Shown: positions 23,783 through 36,910, counted from the first letter of the stretch. The stretch: DNA of 64,000 nucleotides from Earliella scabrosa (GCA_022605405.1 JABYQQ010000010.1:1550001-1614000), one strand, 5' to 3'. Notes: generated by a model from the sequence alone, not told the origin. Numbers and translations are program-made.

Positions 23783-26700
23783 ATGCGTGGGCGCGGCAGT
23801 CCCAGTAAACGCAAACCAGCCACAGCTGGGCACTTCCAAGCCTCAGAACAACTCAATGCCATCAGGATAGGCGCAGACAAACGGCGACGGACACTCCTAC
23901 GTGTTCCAAAGGAACGCCCTGACCCTCCTCGGGTCTTCCGAGCGGATCCCCAGCATGCTTTACCTTACCAGCAGCTGTCCTCCAGTCACGGAACCACCCC
24001 CCGGACGAGTCACTCCCTCGTGTCCCCGTCGGACTCCTTCGCCAACTTCGCAAGTCCGCGCCTGCAGTCACCTTCGACCTCTTCGAGCGACGCTCACCAC
24101 CATCCTGCACCGGGTTCGGCGACCCACAGGCACAAGCAGCTCTCGTCTAGAGACGGAACCCTGCAGTTACCTTCGACCTCTTGGAGCCACGCTCACCACC
24201 ATCCGGCCACCGCCATGCCGCCAGGCGACGTTTTTGACTTTAACTTCGAGTTCGACGTATGTTGTCTGTCGCACAAATTAGCCTACCGAACTCACGCAGG
24301 TCATGCCGTTTATTCAGCCCCCCCAGATTGAGCTGAACCAATCGAGGCAAACTTCGAACGACGGGAAGAAGTCGGCCCAAGACACTTCCGGGCCCAAAGT
24401 CAACAACACCATCGTAAGTCACACATGTTGCGGACAAGGCCGCTTCAACTAAAGCAACGCGTAGCCTCCCTCAGCTCGCAATGCGAATTTCCTCGACAAT
24501 CATGCGGACGCGGTCTTACAGGAGCTGCTAGATCATGACATGCCGCCTAAGGAAGGTGATGCGTGCTATTACTGCCTAACTCGCCTCACGCAGGCAACCG
24601 CCGATCAGCCACGCTACAAGTGTCGTGATTGCTACCCCATGCCTAGTCTCTGCAGCCTCTGCGCAACCAAGATCCACACCATGGCTCCTTTCCACAGGAT
24701 ACTTCGCTGGAACGTCCAGCTTGGAATATGGGACAAGGTTACGGCGACGGACTTGGGCGTCAGATTGTACGCTGGTCATGGGGGTCGCCCTTGTCCGCGC
24801 ATCTCGCGCGCTCCTCGATTAATGTGCGCAGTTCATAGCCGAGGCGTCATGAAGATCCCAGTGAGCTTCTGTGAATGTGCCGTGCCGCTCGAGAGCGCCG
24901 CACCGCGTCAGCCTGCGAAAGAGAGCTCTAAGAGCGAAGTCTTGACAGCCCAACGGCAGGTCTCTCGACTACGCGTGTCTGAGCCCATCCAGCTACTTCG
25001 ACTTGGCTTGTACCCCGCCAGTTGGTCGACGCCTCGGACGTTCTTCACCCTCGGCGTCATGCAAGAATACCACCTACTGTCGCTGCAAGGTAATATGAGC
25101 GCCCAGGATTTCTATACGTCCCTGGCAAGGATGACGGACAACGTCGCTCCGCACGACCTTCCAGTAAGTCTCGTGGCCATGCGTCACATCTCCTATACAG
25201 GCTGACGCGTAAATCACAGGATCGCTACCGCGAATTCATGGCATCTATGCGTGAGTTCACGTTCCTGCGTGCCTGCAAGCGCGGCGGACAGACGCCTCGA
25301 CGCAATATGCCGGCACGAAGTTTAGCGGTGCTATGTCCGGCATGCCCACAACCCAACATCAACATGCGTCCCGACTGGCACCTTCGTAGCCCTGAGTTCA
25401 GGTGAGCGACATGGCCGTGCTCATGCTTGCTGTCGCTCAACGTGTTGTTCCAATGTCTGTCCTAGGTATCTCGATGCGTTGTTCTACGCCATCGACGGCA
25501 ACTATCACCAGCATCAACGTAAGAAACCGTTAGATCCCAACGATTTTGCCCTCACTGCGGGAGCTGCCTACTTTGCCAACGAGGCCGACTTCCGCAAATA
25601 CCTGCAGATGACAGGCGATGTCGAACCCGAGGTACGTACTACGGTGGAGCTGCACCATGCTGGTTGTCTAAGCGGGGCGCATCAGGAATCGACGTGTAAC
25701 AAGTTCGGCGCAATGGGACCTGGAGGCTACACACACCCCGTGAGCGGAATCCTTGCCATCTCATGTCGACACGAGCTCGTGCTCCCCCAATCAATAATCG
25801 ACCTGATAAGCAACGAGAAGTGAGTCTGCGCTGTTGACAATCGAAGTGTGTCATGTGGCTTACCCTGACTAGAGCGCACATCGTCGACTTTGCTGTGGTA
25901 TCGGCGACACAAGCTTACATTACTCTGCGTCTCCTCAAACAGTATTATGACGTGAACTGCCAATACATGGTCCGCATGCCCATCCGTCTGGCGGACATGG
26001 CGAAGCTGCTCCCTTTGCTGGGCTCCATCACCACCACGCGCCTACCCACCATTGAAGGCGCAGTGCCTGCGTTCCACCAATACGCTCACCGCGAACAATG
26101 CCAGTCTTTTCAGTCCCCGAACTGCCTCCCAGGTAGTGGCAAGTACGACGGCGAGACTAACGAACGCAAATGGAACCAGACGAACGCTTCGGCACGTCGA
26201 TCGAGGGAGATGGTCTCCGGAGGACGGCATGACTTCATCAATGACCTGTTGTCGGACATCAATGTACGCAACGTTCATAACATGGGTAAGGGTATCTTCC
26301 TCGTTTCGTGCGGATCGAGACGGTACTGACGAAGACGACAAGCGCAAACCCTGAAGCAAAAGCATGATGATGCAGTCAAGTATCACTCCGAGGCGAAGGC
26401 ATACCTTGTGAGCGTTGAAGCGAAGATCCCGCCCGAGGTGTTACAGCAGTGGAAGGACGATCATGCCGCGTGGCTGGAGAAGGTTGTGGACATCAAAAAC
26501 CATAAGACTCTGGACAATCCGTTTGTTGCCCGCAAGGACGATGGTAAGCGTCGCCCATAGTTGTCATCGTGGATGCTCACGTCGTCTCCAAGGCCTCTCT
26601 AGAGCCTCCGTTGGGGAGGCCTTGAAGAGCAGCGCCGCGGCGCCTGATCGTAGCTACGGGATGGAGCTCGTGGGGGCTATCGAAGGAATGGTCAATCTGG

Positions 26701-28207
26701 ACAAAGAGCGGTGAGAGCATTGTACTTGACCGTCATGACGACAGATCTGACGGCCCTCGCTAGCCTCGAGCTAATCAATCAGGTTGCGAGTACTGACGGC
26801 ACGAAGGCACGACAATGCTCCGCCATGGCAGCACGAGTGGACGCGTTCCTGGCGAAAGCACGAACGGTCGACGATATATATAGTCGCTACGTCAATCCTC
26901 TCGTCGCGGCGGCATTCTACGATGTCCAGCGTCGAGTGGCACCTACTAGCGCGACCTCTTCCGAGTCCCACACCCACGCAGGAGACATCCGCATTGCCGC
27001 GAGCGATGGCAATACCGCAGGCCTATCACAATCATCAGACCGACAATCCAGCGAGGCGTCGAGCACCACCGAGCCTAAACGAGATGCCGATCCTTCAGGC
27101 GGCCTGCTCCCACCCGGTCTGGGCCCTCTCCCTTCTTGTCTGCCTTGGCGAGACGAAGAGGACGATCGGCGACTCAACGTACCGACACCGGTCGCTATCA
27201 AGCCTCCAATCTTGAGAGACACTTTCCTTGCGTCACTGGTCGCCGACATCATGGACGTGGACATTTATCTCCCTTCGTTGTACCACAGTCTCATCCGACA
27301 TCATCCAGCTCTAGCGCCGGCGGTAGCGATCGAGAGAGAGCTGCGCCAAGGCGAGGCTCACGACGCATTGAATGAGCTTCGCCTGCAGATCATGGCGCGC
27401 CACAGCCTGCGCGACCTGGACGACCAAGGGGCGGGACAAGCTCACGGCAAGAGGGTGCGCGAGATGGAAGAGAGGCACCTGAAGGCGGCGAACCAATACC
27501 GCGACGAGTACGCACGAATTCGAACCCTGCTGCTGGCTCTAGGCGTATCTCATGATGACGCCACTTTCCGAGAGCTGAAAGAGGAGGATTGCTCGGCGAT
27601 CACAGAGAAGCGCAAAATCGGTGACAGTCGGAAGACCCGCAGCTGGCTGTGGGCTGATCTCTCCATCCTCACTGAGGATGTTGAATCCGACGTGAAGGCG
27701 TTCATGCTGGAAAGTAGGTCCGCCACCGAAGTATCTTTTTGATGAGCGCAGCTGATCGTATGCCAGATTCTCGCCCTCATTGGTTCAGATGTAGCGCCGC
27801 CGAGGCCCGCTGGCACGAGGAAGTATACCTGAAGCGCGAGGAAATGTACCGCACGCTGCTCTTCTTTGCGGCGCGAGCTCTGGCATGGCACACCCGGGCT
27901 CTGGAAGCGGATCAGCAAGGGCAACTGGGAACAGGGGCGTATGCTCGACGGTGAGTCAACGCAATGCGAAGCGTTTTAGTCAACGTCGCTGATCCCGCTT
28001 TCAAGCCAAGCTCACCGGTACGAGAGATTGTCTGCTGCGGCGAAACGTATTTATCCTGAGTGCATCTCAGAGGTAATATTGATCTGCAGATTATGGCGTA
28101 TCGTACATACTGACGGTATGACACAGGGTGTTGGCATGCCTGGTTGGAAACCGTCTGCGCCTTCGATGGTGGCCGAGAGCTCTTTCACGACACCGACACA
28201 TGCGTAA
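23783..28207 (+). CDS. KDZ-class transposase with CxC2 cysteine cluster, apparently intact
   Basis: Thirteen exons: 23783-24256, 24300-24413, 24465-25163, 25220-25401, 25466-25631, 25686-25819, 25873-26285, 26343-26543, 26593-26710, 26764-27713, 27767-27950, 28006-28072, 28127-28207. Every phase matches and no stop interrupts 1260 codons. The N-terminus is Ser/His-rich. Residues about 230-275 form the CxC2 cluster (CYYC, CRDCY, CSLC, then PFHRILRWN), followed by family motifs GHGGRPCP, LYPASWSTPRTFF and RMTDN. Candidate acidic catalytic positions are in AIDGNYH, YYDVNCQY and YDGETNERKWNQ. The C-terminus has the family's RWHEEVYLKREEMYRT helix. KDZ proteins mobilise large basidiomycete DNA transposons. 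Intactness suggests a young or active copy. Terminal repeats were not found by eye. Confidence 0.9.
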
Positions 28208-30599
28208 TACTGCTCGTGCAGTGCCCAGAGCGCTATGTAGGTACTACACACCGAAATTGAAGACGAGAATGAAGAACTCCGCACACACTGAGGTACTGGT
28301 AGATTTGTCCAGGCTGCCAATGCGGACAACACATCATGATCCTTTCATCGCCGATAGCGTTGGGCGCGCAGTCTCCCGAGAAAACGCAGGCGGATCAAGT
28401 GGGGATCGCGCGCGAGGGCCGTAATTTCACACCTGGTGTACCTGGCAAGGCTGAACAGTGCGCCTCTGTGTTGAGTGGCGAGCGCGATGGAAGAGGCTGG
28501 CAGGTTACAAACGCGCTGCGCGCAAAGGGTCGGCTTTACCCAATTTGGAAGGAGCTCGCACCTATGACTTTCATGTGGTGCTCCTCATTCGAACTTCCCG
28601 CTGGGTGACGAGCAATGATCAGACTTCACGTAACATATTGCGAATGGTCTCGTGCGGGGCAAGGACACCACATAAAAGGATGGCGAGAGCGAGGCATGGT
28701 CAATGCTGAGTCGGGTGTGGTCATACCCACGCGGGCGCACGGGCGCCATTCTCGGCACGCCTTACTCTTCTGCTGGACAATGACATCCAAGTACTCTCCC
28801 GACCACTCCGCGCCCTCGCCCACGCCATCGACGACTCTGCTTAGCTGCCACCATTGAGCGGCTTGTCACCGGCCTTCCCTTGAGTGTCATAACAACCGCC
28901 TTCTCAACCGCCTTCCTCATCGCCCAGCCCTTCTCCCTCGCCTCACACATCCACTTCACACCGGCACTACCGAAGAGGACGACAGCTGCGTATGGCAGAA
29001 CCTGCGATTGGGGAACGGTCAGGGATACGGTCAAGTCAAAACCGCTGTGGTGGCTGGAGGTGGGGTGGGTGCGAGGTCAGGCGGATATACCTGGAGGTAG
29101 AGAGGCAGTGCGAGGACATGCGAGAAGGCATCCGAGGAATGTGTGCTCCTTTTCATTGACGAGGAGCATACTTCGTCTACGATGACTGATCATTCTGGCT
29201 GGAGAGAACCCAGCTTGGACCGATGGCGAGCGCGTCCATGAATGCCTGCAACAGACCTCGGTGCCCATACCCCTGTACGTTGCTCTCGGACAAGGTGAGC
29301 CATAGCGCCTTGATTCTTCCAGCGGTGTCTCTGACGATAAAGAGGTATAGATCAGGGTTACTTCGTCCATCTCATGCTGCGACCCCGGCTCGTCACGAAA
29401 CAAGAACCGTGCACAGCCCTATTGACCTTCAACCGTGGAGCACTCATCATTATTGATCCTACCGTTGCCAGTTCGGTTCGTTGTTCTCACCTCTCGCTTG
29501 ATCACCTGCCGTCGTACCAAGATGCCGCCTCGCCATCCTGTTTATTTGTCCCGTCGACTGTCCTGCCCTGCTGCTGTCCCGTCGCATCCCTCACGTTCAG
29601 CTCTCTACCAGGCTAATCAATCGGTACGCATGAGCACGTTCCGGCCGCATTCGCATACTGATACCACACATCTAGTCATCGCTCCGCCAGCCCCGCTCAT
29701 ACCCCACTTCTTCAACGAAGCCAACGCTGCCTTCAGCACGGCTGGCGGATCATGAGCATCCCCTACACAACTGGATTACTGAATGTCGGCCTGATGCTGG
29801 TATGCCGTCTCGTCTTGCCCACATGCATTTCTTGGTTTCACGCACGGCGCAATCTGTTCAGCCTCCCACGTAGATCTTGTGAATGCGATGGAGTCGGAGT
29901 TGGACGGAGAATGACGGAGGGTACCGGTCGATTCAATCTCGCAGATTGGGAGGGGAAATCGGGCCTGGAGGAGGTGTGGATAGGGGCGAATCCACCGCTG
30001 AGGGCACGGAGAGGGGGAGACGATACCATGCGCGGCGAGAGTCAAGCGGGACATGCCTGGCTGATAGTTGCAGGAAGCCACCTACGCGTTACGACTGCTC
30101 TTGCAAGTGAACGTATCCGTTCACAGTGAAATTGCATTTGCTAATGAGGTGATTGGTCATAGCCTACACGGGGACCAGAGTGTCTTATGAAGACAATCTG
30201 AGTGCTGACGCCCGTGTGGAGTCGGTACGTTGCCTACATGGGCGTCGGTGCGTCCACCAGCTGCGCTGTGAGTCGTGACGGAGGGATAAGCTGCTTCCGC
30301 GCAGATGCACACGCTGGGGATCATCTGTTGGTTCCGCCCGCTATACTGAGCCTAGAGCATTCCCCAGTGAGTTCGTGTGGAATACATGTCGAAATCGGTG
30401 GAGCTACGTATGAGACGTATGTCGCCTCGAACGGTAGCCTCGCATGACATAGGCGCACGGCGGAGGCTTATCTCGGAGTGCTCCTTCGGTGATTCCGTGG
30501 CCAACTGTTGCTAAGGGGCAAGCATTTTATTCGCTAGGTAGACGATTCATAGACTTTACTATCTAACCATAGTCAGGCTGACCACGACACAGCCCTACC
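28208..30599. other. Mostly non-coding; weak minus-strand gene candidate at 28762-29403
   Basis: On the minus strand, frames around 29400-29170 (contains RIKALWLTLSESNVQGYG) and 29034-28762 (contains YAAVVLFGSAGVKWMCEA, then a basic tail) look coding-like, but I could not join them with matching phase. They may be a decayed gene. The remainder to 30.6 kb, including plus-strand frames at 29752-30129, shows no recognisable feature. Confidence 0.3.
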
Positions 30600-31136
30600 G
30601 TGATGGCACGATACGAGAAGTCGGTCGACCACGTCCTCCACGCACCGAACGGCGCTATCGACGGACCACGAGCGAGGGCGGGGCAGACGCGACGGAGAAC
30701 TCTGTGCGGCACTGCCTGCCTGCGCCGAAGGGCCACGGTCGCTCGGGAGGTGCATGCGGATCTGAGACGGCGAGACGGGACGAAGCGAGAAGTCGCTCGT
30801 CCACGTCCTGCGCGCACCGAACGGCGCTATCGACAGACCACGAGCGAGGGCGGGGCAGACGCGACGGAGAACTCTGTGCGGCACTGCCTGCCTGCGCCGA
30901 AGGGCCACGGTCGCTCGGGAGGTGCATGCGGATCTGAGACGGCGAGACGGGACGAAGCGAGAAGTCGCTCGTCCACGTCCTGCACGCACCGAACGGCGCT
31001 ATCGACAGACCACGAGCGAGGGCGGGGCAGACGCGACGGAGAACTCTGTGCGGCACTGCCTGCCTGCGCCGAAGGGCGACGGTCGCTCGGGAGGTGCATG
31101 CGGATCTGAGACGGTGAGACGGGACGAACCGAGCAG
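30600..31136. repeat. 172-bp tandem satellite, about 3 copies
   Basis: The marker GAGAAGTCG occurs at 30615, 30787 and 30959, with a diverged edge at 31131, giving an exact 172-bp period. Copies are more than 95 percent identical by eye. The unit is GC-rich and leaves frames open on both strands, which I treat as artefacts. Confidence 0.9.
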
Positions 31137-31567
31137 CCGACGTTGGCTCTTGTCTGCCCTAGCTAGGCAGACGTTTGGACGCTGAGGGTGGGCTACGCAC
31201 CGCCTGAACTTGGGATATGTTGCGCCACCAGGAATCGGAGTCGGTGGTGGGAGGTGGCCGTGGACATCTTCATGGGAGCTAAGTATGGAAGGGTCGAAGT
31301 GGCGGAAGAAGCAGGTCTGGCCAGTGTCTGGCCACACATCGCGCCGGGAGACACATCGTGGCTGCGCGTTTGTATGATGCTCGATCTGCCTCAGCGCTTG
31401 GGAGGCCCGATCTGCATCGACGCTGCGCCCATATGGGTACCTGACACGTTACGGCGTCTTGGAGCGCTGGCCCGGATGTGATCGGACGGGGTTAGCCTAC
31501 TACCCCGTCACGGTGGAATAGCCATCCTTATAAGTAACAGCCCCCTATCTCAATGCGGACAGCCATC

Positions 31568-32218
31568 ATGTCCCCTGAACGCCGTTACACCGAGCCCGCG
31601 CAAGAGCAGTACTATTGCCCGGTGTGCGCGACGCTCCTCTCCATCCACGAATGTGAGCGTTCTGGCCATGTCATGGAAGGTTGCAAATACGTCGAGGTGC
31701 GTTTTCAATGAGCAGATGGCGAGAGGGCGGGGATACTCACGGACGTTGATCATGCCGGTGTACCCAGTGCTACCATTCCGACACCTCCTATGTGGGCTGG
31801 CCGAAGCGCTTTCTATGGGTCACGGAGCCCGCTGAGGCGCCGCGGGGATGTCAAGACGCTGTCCGCACTCTGAAGAATACCTCGGCGGCGATGTGGGGCT
31901 CTTTCGCGGCTGCAGATGAGTCCAAGGCTCAACAGTCGATCAATGGCAACGAAGCCGAGAACGGTGTGTCGACGGGCCGTATTATCAGTGGGAGAGGCAG
32001 GCATGTGAGCAAGAGAAGGGTACGTGAACATGTCGCCTACCCCGTGGTGTTTCTACTCACTCAGATTTCAGGTGTCAGACAGACAGGCCGCAATGATAAA
32101 GGTAGAATCGTCGCGGAAGAAACAAGGGAAGGAGGTTGAGAGGAAGCGTCTCCAAGGTAGGAGGTGTACGGCGGGCGGGAGAGTAGTAGAGATAGATCTC
32201 ACCATGGAAGACGAGTGA
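31568..32218 (+). CDS. Small zinc-binding-like protein
   Basis: Three exons: 31568-31696, 31768-32019, 32072-32218, all phase 0, giving 175 aa. The N-terminal 50 residues contain CPVC, HEC, SGHVMEGCKYVECYH, a spacing compatible with a single treble-clef or GRF-like zinc site split by the first intron (inference). The C-terminal half is basic (GRGRHVSKRR, SSRKKQGKEVERKRL) and ends with an acidic EIDLTMEDE. This suggests a nuclear or nucleic-acid-binding protein. The minus strand carries no competing frame. No named family is recognised. Confidence 0.6.
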
Positions 32219-33286
32219 AGTATGGCTTGGTGAGCCTATAGACATGCTCAAGTTGTGCCCTGTACTCGACATACGCTTTCGACACAGCTCAGAGCTATCT
32301 CCCATGATCTTCTCGTACTGGACGACGTAGAGACGTCACCCAGGGCGCCAAATGCCGCGCGCGTGGCGGATAAATAGGGCGAACACACAAGCGGGATGGA
32401 CTTGCGTCCCTAGTATCATGTCCGCGCCCCAACGCAGCTATCCTGTAGACCTCCACACGGAAAGCCTGAGCTTACGTTTGAGCAATAACGTTGAGGGGCA
32501 AGTGGTACGCGTCAGGCTGTCACTGCGCAACAGACTGACTGTGGCTAGCGCGTGTGATTGGGAAGTCTGCACGTCCTGCGGCTTCCCGGACGTCTTCGTG
32601 TCGAAGTGTGCTGGGACGAGGCTCAAATTCGCGACCCGCCCGGCAGGTGGGACGGTCCCGACTTGCCCTGCGTTCAGGTCAGGCCAACAGTCACGACTTT
32701 GATCCCCTTCCCGACCGCTATCTGACCCGATCATCACGGTGGTGCATCGTCTGGACGGTGTTCATCTGCGTGTGAGTTCGCAGCGCGTTTCTCTAGAGGC
32801 CGACGGTTGACTGTTCCCTACAGCGCCGCATGTTGGTCGCCATATGATTTTGCGAGAGCGTGGATCACGGGCGTCGGAGAGTCCTCGTAGACATTGAGGT
32901 ACGATTCTTGAGGAGGCAGGAGCAGGACCATGCCGAGGTGTACAGCATCAGCGACATAGCGCCTGGCATCGTGCCCAATGACGCGGACGACGACGCGTCC
33001 GGGAGATGGAGAAGGATGATCATGTACGCTCTAACATGACGAGTCTAAGGTTGCTGTGAGCGGCGCAGCCCCGAGTCTTCAACATCGTCCGTCACGGCGT
33101 CCAGCGATTGGAAGTCCCACTGTCGGGAAATGATCAAGCTTACTGGGAACATGAGTGCGCTGCCAGTGTACCAGACGGAAGTGGCATGACTGAGTGCCAC
33201 GATCGACTGGCATCGACGTCGGTGTGCGTAAGGGATGATGGCGGACCGTGATCATGAGAACTTCGTGCCTTTGCTAGTCGGCACGA
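32219..33286. other. Uncertain coding scraps on both strands
   Basis: On the plus strand, 32418-32702 is open (contains GQVVRVRLSLRNRL). On the minus strand, an exon-like frame 33030-32818 (stop at 32820-32818) preceded by TTAG and containing DAVHLGMVLLLPPQE could join a frame at about 33235-33083 containing SALMFPVSLIISRQWDF. The minus-strand model is the more protein-like, but its donor is not convincing. Possibly a decayed member of the beta-rich family at 13-16 kb. Confidence 0.3.
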
Positions 33287-33362
33287 GGAGATGGGACCGA
33301 CATACGAGGGACCAGACGGCACGAGGAGATGGGACCGACAGACGAGGGACCGCCAGGCGGAG
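33287..33362 (-). repeat. Two GATGGGACCG repeats, inverted relative to the left arrays
   Basis: Two copies of GATGGGACCGACA.ACGAGGGAC, 32-33 nt apart, opposite in orientation to the arrays at 3.9-4.1 and 11.3-11.7 kb and matching those at 40.0-40.6 kb. Confidence 0.65.
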
Positions 33363-34015
33363 GGTCAAGACACGAACAGGCGAAGATCAGGTGATGTTCC
33401 AGAACGACTATCCGATGGGACGAGAGAACGCGTTGGAGGGGATCGTTTCGCAAGGAGCTCAGATGCCGAGCTCAGCGGCGGGGAGACTCTAGTACGCACA
33501 CCTTGTTGGACGCATGTCAGTAGTAAGGACGACAAGGGCTCCGCATGTGCGCGTTGGGCGCCCATCACAACCATCTAGTGAGTTAAGTTGTAAGTAAATG
33601 TACTGAGGAGTCATACTGCCGGAAGAGGGACAGGGAGCGGGAGGGTCGACATGGTCTGGACCTTGGAGAACAATGAGAGACGATAGAATGAGCATTACAG
33701 TGACATCTCCCTTGAACTGAGTAATGAGAGCTACTAACTAGACCGTTAGAAGACCTTCCAGAGTTATAGAGTCGGACACCTGGCCTCGGGCCAGCGCACA
33801 TGAGAGCAGGTTAGCGAGACCACCGGTATGATTGGATGCGACCACACAACCCTTCGAGAGATACACGTCTTTGCCTCGTCAAGCAACCTGCGATTGTTTG
33901 GCATTAACGAGCGAGAGCAAGGACGATATATAGGGCGAAGAGAGACCAATGATGATGTGCATAGATCATGGAGACACATAGCAAGCATACAACGAGCTCC
34001 AGCACTGTCTCCCGT

Positions 34016-34489
34016 CTACGGCCACTGTAGCCCTTCTCGCCGGATGTCAACATAATGCGCTATCTCTGCTGGAACTGGGGGCAGCGCAGCGGGACAGCAT
34101 TGCGCCAGGAGGGTAGTGTGCAGATGTAGTATGTACTCCGTCAACCGAGCATTCTCGTAACGTAGCTTGAGAACGGTAACCTGGTAGCTCTTGCAGATGG
34201 TGAGCGCGTCCTCAACGTCTTGTGGAACTCGTAGGGACCCGATGTTCCTCAGCTGCAAAAAGCCACGCGCCTCAGCTGCGGCCACCTCCAACGCTCTGGC
34301 GACCTCTGCGATAGTGGTTAAGGCATGCTAAGGAGCAACGGTCACATATTACGCACCTTCACGCGAGGCCACAGCTCTCATAGCCGAGGCTTCTTCTACT
34401 ACACGTCCTCGATGGTCCATTGGATCAAACCGGATAACCCTGCAGGCAGCATGATAAGGATCTTGCGTAGCGGTGGAAGCATCGGACAT
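34016..34489 (-). CDS. Small helical hypothetical protein
   Basis: Two exons: 34489-34357 and 34305-34016, joined in phase 1 over a 51-nt intron (GTGCGT donor, CTTAAC branch, CGCAG acceptor), giving 140 aa. The centre is a predicted coiled coil or helix pair (EEVARALEVAAAEARGFL; ALTICKSYQVTVLKLRYEN; LTEYILHLHTTLLAQCC). No domain is recognised. It is isolated, between the inverted repeats at 33.3 kb and gene-poor DNA. Confidence 0.6.
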
Positions 34490-36162
34490 ACCAACGAGCA
34501 CCGTTAGAACGCGCGATAGGCATCATTAGGAGCAGAAATGGAGGGGTGGGTGAAATGGGCAGAAGCAATGATGGCAGCGAGCGAGAGGAATCCCCAACAG
34601 CAAAGCCAACCACTCCTTCGAAGCGCCCGGCCACCGCGCCGGTTACGCCGTCTTGCCGGATCCGGAGGCTGCGGCCCAGAACGTAATTAACTCAACCTCG
34701 ATGCCCTCAGCATGCTATGCAAGCCTAGTGCAAACGTCCGATGTATTTCTGACGACTTACAAGGTTACATTCCCTACTCAGGCCGATGTTGGACTGATCG
34801 CAAGTCAAGTACTTTCCTGATTCTGTGTGTGAGGGTCTGGTCGGTCGTGTAATGCCGCGGCACAATCAAAGAATTGCGCAAACAGACTAGGTCGATGTGA
34901 TTGCCTGCTGTGGTATCGTATAAACTTTCGACACGCAAAGTAAACTAGCTCTAGTTGTTCTCGCGATGTATGGGCAAGGACTGCTTGATCTGAATGACTC
35001 TTATGAGTACATTGGGATGCTGATATGGAACGATGCGCACCGGCGAAGGGCGTGGAACCTCCAGGACCGAACGAAACCCCGCCACAAACTGACATACCGC
35101 AACCAACGGCTTCCATATCTCCACTGGGCTCAAAGGCTTGTGCGCACAGTTCGATCGCATGGCTCTCATACATACCTCCAGGTCCATGAGTCAGCTGTCA
35201 AATGCGTCCACAAGGGGCTGTACTTACACCTCCTTTGTTTGTTGGAGCAACCCGCGATGAGATCGTGCGCGGAAGCGTGATACCAGCTCGAGCGTGTTGC
35301 GTATTGCGTCATGAAGGAGTGGGTAAACAGCGTCTGCGTGAGCAAGTACAGAGGGGGGAGGAGGGAGCCGCGCGCGCATAGTGCGAGCACAGTCGCAGCC
35401 TGCATCGATGAGGCGCACGTCGCGACTCCTTGCGGCGGAACGCTGTATAAATACATCCCCTATTTTGAGCGTAACGTTGGGTGGGGCAGACGCGTTGTCC
35501 CTCGTAGAGTTCGGGCGTCGAAAGAGTGTACCTGACTACAACATCAGGAGTGCCCGATGACGCTCCCTGAAGCCCCGACGGCGGGATCGCGGACATTTTG
35601 AGCTTGGAGAGGTAAGGGCAGGTCTATCAAGCACTCACATTCGAACATTTATTTCACGTGCTGCCCGCAATGACTTCATGGTTACACCGGAGCTGTTGCC
35701 TGCCTGTGCGTTCGTACCGTCTGCGTGACCGTCTTCCGTGCGGACGCCCGCCGCTCCAGATCGACCTGGTCATTGACGTCGCGCAACAATGCTCCGAACC
35801 CAGCATGTGAGTGAAGCCGCATAGTCTGTCGTGTACCTGTCGACGTCGAGGGCAGACCTCTGCACCGGACCGACGTGCGATAGGTGTCGACGCTCAACTG
35901 CGAGGCAACAGCCTTCAGCTTTCCTTTTATAGCCACAGAGTCCTGGGCGAGGCGGCTGGAGGAACTCGGACGAGTAAGCGTGTGGCGAGCTGCGTGAATG
36001 GCTGCAGCGGGGACCGCACTTCGGGGATGCCCAGTAGACTGCGAGTAGTCAGGTAGGGTAGTATGGAGGTGAGCGAGGCAGAGTGCTAGACTCACAGAGA
36101 TACAGAATGCGCCCTTGTTGGGGCAGGAGCACGGTGCTTGGACAGAATTTAGGGGTGTGGGG
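34490..36162. other. No defensible gene; possible TATA element
   Basis: Short frames only. A TATAAATA at 35446-35453 (plus strand) could be a promoter, but no coding exon follows. Minus-strand open frames at 35682-36404 overlap the putative gene ending at 36163 and are not independently supported. Confidence 0.35.
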
Positions 36163-36910
36163 CTAGATCGCGGTGATATGGCCCTCGACGGTTGCCGACG
36201 TCGGAGAGAGCGAGCTCGGTAGCGTAGATCGGGAACAAGAGGCGCCGGGGACGACGCAAAGCCCATCGTGACCGTCGCTCCTACAACCGCCGGCGCGCGC
36301 TCGGAAGGATTGCGTTGAGGTGGAAATGCGCGGAGCTGCGAGCTCGATCGGTACGAAGCTGACGAGGAGGAGGGGCCGCGCAGCAGCATGAATGGGAGGG
36401 GCAAGCGAGGGGCAAGCTGTTGATGATAGGAAGGATAGGGGCACGGGGTGGTCCTTGAGGTCGCCGGAGGAGTCTGGTAGGAGTAGGAAACGATAGGTGT
36501 CGGGAAAGAACAGCCGAGAGATTCTGCTCACCAATGTGTCCTGCTGAGTTCTGCCTTTCGTACTGTGTCGAGCGGTCATCCGGCTGTCATCGGGATCGGG
36601 CAAGAGGCAAGAGAGTGCGAGTGCGGGTAGTGCGTGGGATCGGGATATCAGGTATAACACTGGTCAGGATTGTCTGAGGCGAGAAGACATACCATTGGCA
36701 GTCAGGGCAGTAACCCACGTCGTGGCGAGGAAATGCGATGTTGAAGACTCGCCGAGGGTTTGGGAGATTGTTAAGCCATGCGAAAGGTCGTTCGCCATCC
36801 CATGTCCAGCAAAGCCAATCTTGTCGCGGGATGGGAGCAGGGGGTGCTGTGTCCGTGGTCTCCGTTGACGATCGGCAGATTGTTATCAAGTTGCACTGCG
36901 CCTGCAGGGC
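36163..36910 (-). CDS. Putative spliced gene, partial model
   Basis: An exon ending at a GTATGT donor near 36690 encodes DWLCWTWDGERPFAWLNN, FNIAFPRHDVGYCPDCQ, a tryptophan-rich stretch with a CPDC motif that reads like real protein. It can be joined in phase to a downstream exon from about 36598 to the stop at 36163 (contains RLFFPDTYRFLLLPDSS). The 5' exons could extend to about 37.7 kb (frames containing SSDWVVASVLVLAALTYG) but I could not fix the junctions. No family is recognised. Confidence 0.4.

Noticed and set aside
30573..31109. ORFs of 113-169 codons on both strands
   Set aside because: Artefacts of the GC-rich 172-bp satellite.
35682..36404. 240-codon minus-strand ORF
   Set aside because: Arg/Ser/Pro-rich and overlapping the better-supported frame ending at 36163; no motif.
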